Source of the DNA: Cristatella mucedo
Lineage: Eukaryota > Bryozoa > Phylactolaemata > Cristatellidae
Length of the DNA stretch: 64,000 nt
Assembly (NCBI GenBank): GCA_009760855.2
Contig: WPIO01000004.1
Location: 417,501-481,500 of the forward strand
Direction: 5' to 3'
The position numbers and the translations under genes are program-made. This document shows positions 59,320-64,000 of this stretch, piece after piece (position 1 is the first letter of the stretch; each line of letters starts with the position of its first letter). The notes beneath the pieces were generated by a model. That model did not search any database, was not told the DNA's origin, and saw nothing but the letters and a program-made list of their open reading frames with translations.

Positions 59320-60120
59320 TTAGGGAGGGGGTCGACTAGTGCGCCTAGCACGGACCCAGCTCCTGACTCACCTAGCTCAGGTTAGAATGGAGCTTTATGC
59401 AGGCGATGCGTTTAGGAGATGGAGCGACCAACGTGGTTGTCTTAGCAGGTTCGATTTGGACGCCTAGTGCAAGCCCGGCTCCTGGTCTACCCGCTAAAGT
59501 TAGAATGAAGCCTGGTGCAGACGTTGCGGTCAGGATGTGCACCGACTAATATGCTGAAGTAGAAATAGCAGCCGCGCGCGAGGTCAGGAGTTGAGAGGAG
59601 AGAGAAGATAATGAGACGAGTGACAGAGCTCGGGGGACAGCTTGGGTAGTCGAGCAGAGACTACGCCCCGAGATCTCGGGGCTGCAGCTTCGGTAGTCGA
59701 TGCGAGACTACGCTTCGAGAGCACGAGAGACGAACCTACGGCGACGAACAGCGAAGTGTAACTTGGACTGCGCAGTTGTGTTCTACCGGCTATTCAGTTA
59801 GCTGCTCGTATCTTGGGGTGCTGTAGCGGCCCGCCTTCGGGGTTGGGACAATCGCTAGCGACGCGCGCATAGGATAGTTTATTATACTCGGGCTTAGGGG
59901 GTTCGCGAAGTTAACTCCGTCGGTCCGGTACGCGCCGCCGCGTAAAGCGCTTGCACCGGCGCGTAACCAATGCTAACAGGCCCACAATAAACTGTTGCTT
60001 TCGGCACCCAGTTGTGGCCGCCTGTGTTTTAATCGCACTGCAGCACTGCATCACACAGTCCACAGGTAGAGAACTGGGGGACGAGCGTCTACGCGGTTAC
60101 AGTAACAATTCGCTGACCGT
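59320..60120 (+). mobile_element. Possible solo or truncated LTR plus leader
   Basis: CpG-rich stretch with an AATAAA at 59,986, a T/G-rich stretch, then an ending ...catcacaca, followed by a leader with ggacgag (aactgggggacgagcg), reminiscent of the region just after LTRs of Gypsy-type elements. Two imperfect copies of a 119-bp unit (from 59,341 and 59,460) lie in its left part, as often in U3. No gag or pol follows. The left end and target duplication were not found. Confidence 0.3.
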
Positions 60121-60194
60121 CTAACCGAGCACTCGAGAAGCCTTAGTTTAGAAGAATATGTATCGGCGATCGCTATCGACTCACCTTTCAGCAT

Positions 60195-60268
60195 TATAGC
60201 AAATGTACAGCGCCTAGAAAGAGATTGAGTTCTCTGAGGGCGCTTTATCAAGTGCATTATTATTATTC
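60195..60268 (+). mobile_element. L2 family I tail-only fragment
   Basis: Only agcaaatgtacagcgcc, the hairpin tail and (ATT)n. Plus orientation. Confidence 0.8.
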
Positions 60269-60771
60269 ATATTCGAACCCATGAAACGTCTCAGCAAGCA
60301 TCTCACGCTAGCCGATGCATTATGACTCAGCATGTTCCTTCTGAGACCTGGTGGTAAATTACACTTCATATTGTTCCTCTCGAAATGAAATACATTAAAA
60401 GCAAAAGTGAAACATTTCCCGTGGCTTGATGCCCGGACGCCACGCAAGCGACCGAACGGAAACTCCAAGACGGCTTCCAACAACTGTGTATTTTCCCATA
60501 GCTCGCTGAGCGACGGCTCGCCACCGTTCTCTACTGCGCCCACCGAACTCCTGCGTCAGGCTCCCTTCCCTCTACGCTCCCGCTGAACTCCTGATTCAGC
60601 TCGCTTCCCCTTCTGAGAAGCAGCCCGATACGTCTAAGGCGGGCCAAGCCATATCGAAGGGTGACCAACATGCAGCACTCAAGTGCTTACTTATCGTCAG
60701 ACTGCATTTCCTTCCATGCTTTTCCTTATGTCGAGTCGCATTAATATAAAGTGGTCACGTTCAGCTACCAA
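60269..60771. other. Unannotated between two L2 tails
   Basis: No gene or element recognised. Confidence 0.3.
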
Positions 60772-60893
60772 TCGAGCATGATAATACTCACCATTCAATT
60801 GCATTTCCCTTTGCAGCAAATGTAAAGCGCCTGGAGAGAGATTGAGTTATCTGAGGGCGCTTTATCATGTGCATTACAATTATTATTATTATC
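60772..60893 (+). mobile_element. L2 family I 3' UTR/tail fragment
   Basis: Starts within the 3' UTR (caattgcatttccctttgcagc), then the hairpin tail and (ATT)n. Plus orientation. Confidence 0.8.
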
Positions 60894-61599
60894 ATAATGC
60901 TAGGGTGGCGAGTATCCTTTCGCAGTCCTCTCTCACGACGCATAGACGCTCGCAAATAGTTATCGTGAGGTTTATGTCGGTCTCCCTGGCTCCGACAACG
61001 GACTCGGGTGAAGGTGAAGGTGAAGCTTTCCTCGGAAGCTCGGACCCATTTCGATTGCTATGGTAATGCTTACATCGATTGACATGCTTGCATTCATTCT
61101 CCCGAGTTGAACAGCTGTAAACTCATAGAATCTCCGAGAGTGGTTCTCTGTCGCTCGAACGACTGAGCAAAATAAATAAAAGTGGGTTATATGTAAACGC
61201 ATTATGGGAAGGGTTCCACATGGGATACTGAAGCGTGCACACCTTAAATCGGCAAGATGGAACTAGCGCTCGACATAGCTTGAGGCAATTAGCGGTGCGT
61301 GCATTATTCTAACGATAAATCGAATAAGTCATGATGTGAGAAAGAAAAGCGACGATACGCATAGTTACGGCTCAGTTCATGTTATGGTTCGCGCTGCAGC
61401 TCGGTTTTCTCACGTTGCCCATGCGAGGCTTTGGAAAGTACGGCCCTACGACGAACTCCTAACGTGGAGTTTGACTCGTTATTAAGTATATCGTCGGATC
61501 GTTTTCTGTACTTCTCTGCTACCATCAGAATGCATGCGTGTATCAGTGCAACATTGAATTTATGACTTATGAGCCGTGCTTTTACGTGGCAGTTTCACC
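60894..61599. other. Unannotated
   Basis: No gene or repeat recognised. Confidence 0.3.
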
Positions 61600-62010
61600 A
61601 GCCCTTTTTTTTGAGTCGTCTGTGACGACTAGCAATCGTATCGTGGGGTGTGCCTGTGGCGAATAAATTCAATTTGGTAGCCACATCAGCTCAATCGTAA
61701 CAGTAGAGCCCAACCCACAAAATTCGTTCGAGGAAGCTATGCGAAAGTTGGGTCAATCACTAAAAGAGACACTACGTAAAATAGAATTGTCGAAATTTTT
61801 TTTTGAAAATTCAGTTTGGGGAGTACCTAAAAAAACCGCGAAATTTCGTCCGTCACGTCGCGATTGCATAGCAGCAGCAAACAACTTAAAACCGGTTTAC
61901 GAAACAATTTTTCGACGGAATACGATCGCATCAAATTGGATGCACCGATGGAGCCTTTTGAGATAAAAAGCGACGCTGAAGAGTTCACTGCGAAAGCAGA
62001 CCTGGGCTAA
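61600..62010 (+). mobile_element. Possible LTR-retroelement remnant (LTR end plus gag-like start)
   Basis: A 7-bp stem with 3-nt loop (agtcgtctgtgacgact) and an AATAAA at 61,664 precede an end in gtaaca, a short leader and an ATG at 61,739. The frame from there (MRKLGQSLKETLRKIEL) shifts to a second one (DRIKLDAPMEPFEIKSDAEE) that stops at about 62,010. The layout resembles LTR, leader, gag, but no domain is recognisable. Confidence 0.2.
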
Positions 62011-62903
62011 TTGGCCTTTATCAATGCCAGCCACGAGTGTCTATTAACCGGCATTTTTCCTACGAGCAAGAAGTCATGCTCACTCCGATGGCTTCGATGT
62101 CAAATAAGATCAAACTTGCTTGTTTTAAGCTGCTCTAGCGAAGTGCCAAGCATGCTTCTAGGTGAGCTCCGCTTGCATCGGCCACGAAGCTACAAAGTCT
62201 TACACCATTTAGCTACATTTTGAGACAATCGGGCAAACTCAGGTGTATTCTAGAGCCGCCTCCGGCTCAGGTACGTTCTTGGAGTACAACAATTCAAGTT
62301 ATGAAAGATGGTGGCGTGAAAGTGCTATCACCACCAAGCCCCGGTGTGAGTGGAAAGAGCACGGCTAATTAGATCATAGGTTACGTTTGGGTCAAGATCA
62401 AGATCTAGTTGACAATTATGCACTTCGCCTAACTTTCCTCATCTGTTTGTTTTGAATGAGCTCGCTATATACGAATTGCAAATACTTTAAGGTGTATCCG
62501 AAGCATGTACCTAATATTGAGCGTAAGCTAATTGGTTCAAACTCCAAAAAGCTAACGGGAACCAACTATATAATGAAAGTGAACACGTTCTCTTAATTCA
62601 TCCTCAACGAGTAAAACACAAGTCTGTGCTGAGTTAGTGCAAACAATTTTTTATAGCACCACCTTAAAAATGATGATGATAGCAGTAAGAGGTTGGCTAG
62701 GATTTTTTAATTACTACCAGCTTGATGGTTTGAACTAGTTTGCCAGGCCTGTCCAGAAAAAAAGACTGATTCTTGTAATACAAACTCTTTGGTCCCCAGG
62801 GCTGTCGGTACCATAAAAGTAGTTGATCTAATTATCGCTCTAGAATAGACAGGTGTATTTTTAGTCTCTTATCATGTAGAGTTGATTGTCCATCTTTGCA
62901 GAA
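62011..62903. other. Unannotated
   Basis: No gene or repeat recognised. Confidence 0.3.
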
Positions 62904-63128
62904 TTATGAAAAGCATGGCACGGCCACTGTTACAAGCTTATATGTGTGTTCGTGCTCCTTATTGAAAATGATTTCTTCATTACGGGATATAGTCGCGATG
63001 AACGCAATGTGGAATGAAATAAATCTAGAAGCCATGGGATTATTCAAATCTCTAACATCATGGTCTGCTGGTCCATCCGTATTACCAATCTGGTCCTGTT
63101 GCTGCAGCTTTTTTGCTTCCTTATTAGT
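62904..63128 (-). CDS. Candidate exon, minus strand (downstream of the next one)
   Basis: On the minus strand an acceptor (atcaactttgcag) is followed in phase 0 by TNKEAKKLQQQDQIGNTDGP and further polar sequence to a stop near 62,904. An internal donor (attg/gtaata) could end it after QDQIG instead. The phase fits the exon at 63,508-63,602. Function unknown. The overlapping plus-strand frame (62,896-63,282) looks less protein-like. Confidence 0.25.
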   Translation of the reverse strand, partial: TNKEAKKLQQQDQIGNTDGPADHDVRDLNNPMASRFISFHIAFIATISRNEEIIFNKEHEHTYKLVTVAVPCFS

Positions 63129-63364
63129 CTGCAAAGTTGATCACTTTAATCAAGCTCTGGTCATGAAACTTCAGAAAACGAAATGCCGCTTACAGGGCAT
63201 GCACTGTGGAAGAAGCGTAACCCGAATTCGCTTTCTAAAACTCCTATTTAAAAAGATAATGCATGCATGTGGCCAGGAATGAGCGAAAATATACAGTTAT
63301 GCACAGCTTGTTACAAACATAACATTTACAACCATTAATTTATCCAAATCTATCTGTCTGTATA

Positions 63365-63432
63365 TACTCATGTGTAAATATATATGTATATAGAGAGACA
63401 GATAGAGAGAAAGATATAGAATATATATACAT
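63365..63432. repeat. Interrupted (TA)/(GA) simple repeat
   Basis: Low-complexity atata/gagaga stretch within the putative minus-strand intron. Confidence 0.7.
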
Positions 63433-63507
63433 ATGTTCTTCGTATATATACGACAAATGTAATCTTGAAGTTTGAAAATAAAGTACATGGAAATGAATAA
63501 GAATTAC

Positions 63508-63602
63508 CTCTCTTGCTAAAGGGCTTCCATCGTCTTTCATATGCATTTCCTGGTCGGGTAAGATAGCTGGATTGATATCCGGGTTTATAACTGATGCCAG
63601 AC
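63508..63602 (-). CDS. Candidate internal exon, minus strand
   Basis: Minus strand: acceptor after ctgcattctgttttag, 95 nt, donor agagag/gtaatt. The best frame reads LASVINPDINPAILPDQEMH then MKDDGSPLARE with no stop, starting with two bases of a split codon and ending in phase 0. It joins in frame to the 63,128 exon. I do not recognise the protein; upstream exons would lie beyond the window. Confidence 0.35.
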
Positions 63603-63771
63603 CTAAAACAGAATGCAGCTCGGCATTTTATTTTCCAAGCCAAGCCTATAACGTTCAGAGCCTTTTTCTATTGTAGCTGCGCCTGGAGTAAATTACTTAG
63701 ATATTAAAGATATGCAAACGATCACATACTTTTTAGTAACGCGACCCAATCAAAGCCCATCTCAGCTCCCT

Positions 63772-63810
63772 CAGCCTCGACTTGGGGGAGCGTTTGGGAC
63801 GTCGAGGCTG
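63772..63810. other. Stem-loop (10-bp perfect stem)
   Basis: cagcctcgac at 63,772-63,781 pairs with gtcgaggctg at 63,801-63,810 around a G-rich loop of 19 nt. No poly-T or other context that tells its role. Confidence 0.5.
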
Positions 63811-64000
63811 GTTAATCCTCAAGCAGTGAATGAATGTCTGGAGTCTTTTCGATCGATCATGGTTTTTTTATTCAATGAGTAGTCTAGTTTTAGGTAACGC
63901 GCATTTGGCGTGGATATACCAAAGGAGAGTTTAAGCTGACTTTCAACCGTACTGATACATGCAAGCGTGACCGATGTACAGTCTGCTGCACGACAGCATT

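Noticed and set aside
62896-63282. 128-codon plus-strand frame
   Set aside because: The opposite strand has splice signals and a more plausible peptide; the plus frame has a Cys/Ser-rich random look and no homology I can see.

Overview
This is eukaryotic, almost certainly invertebrate animal DNA. It has intron-bearing genes, RING/B-box (TRIM) proteins, L2-type non-LTR retrotransposons, tRNA-derived SINEs, long microsatellites and a piece of a Polinton/Maverick-type element. The mix suits an early-branching metazoan such as a sponge or cnidarian, but species cannot be fixed from sequence alone. No rRNA, functional tRNA, CRISPR or operon structure was seen.

Layout. Most of the window is one large direct duplication. 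Unit A (about 31-21,385) and unit B (about 26,140-50,386) have the same order of landmarks: SINE remnant, L2 family II fragment, L2 family I fragment, broken TRIM copy, antisense L2, intact TRIM gene, flanking repeat blocks. A shorter shared stretch lies further right (24,051-24,215 and 52,916-53,070). The units differ by private insertions: SINEs, L2 copies, tail-only L2 pieces, microsatellites and a nearly full-length L2 at 44.7-48.2 kb. Similarity is uneven: close to identical from about 8.8 kb to the TRIM start codon, clearly lower from exon 1 onward.

Genes. Two paralogous TRIM-like genes are the only well-supported genes: A, exons from 13,125 to 19,013; B, exons from 37,729 to 43,147. 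Each has exon 1 (RING, two B-boxes, coiled coil), a 69-nt phase-1 exon and a final exon of about 310 codons that looks like a beta-propeller. The model gives 697 aa (A) and 705 aa (B). A second, much nearer terminal exon is conserved in both copies and would give a 406-aa form without the propeller. Two 5'-truncated TRIM pseudogenes (10.1 kb, 34.7 kb) show that the array was already growing before the big duplication.

Between the units (22.06-23.99 kb) sits an AT-rich island unlike its surroundings. It holds a decayed Polinton-type integrase and a convergent unrecognised gene, followed by three stem-loops. Right of 54 kb the window is mostly old repeats: a 20-bp minisatellite, nested L2 copies, a SINE, two possible LTR remnants, and a candidate pair of coding exons on the minus strand at 62.9-63.6 kb.
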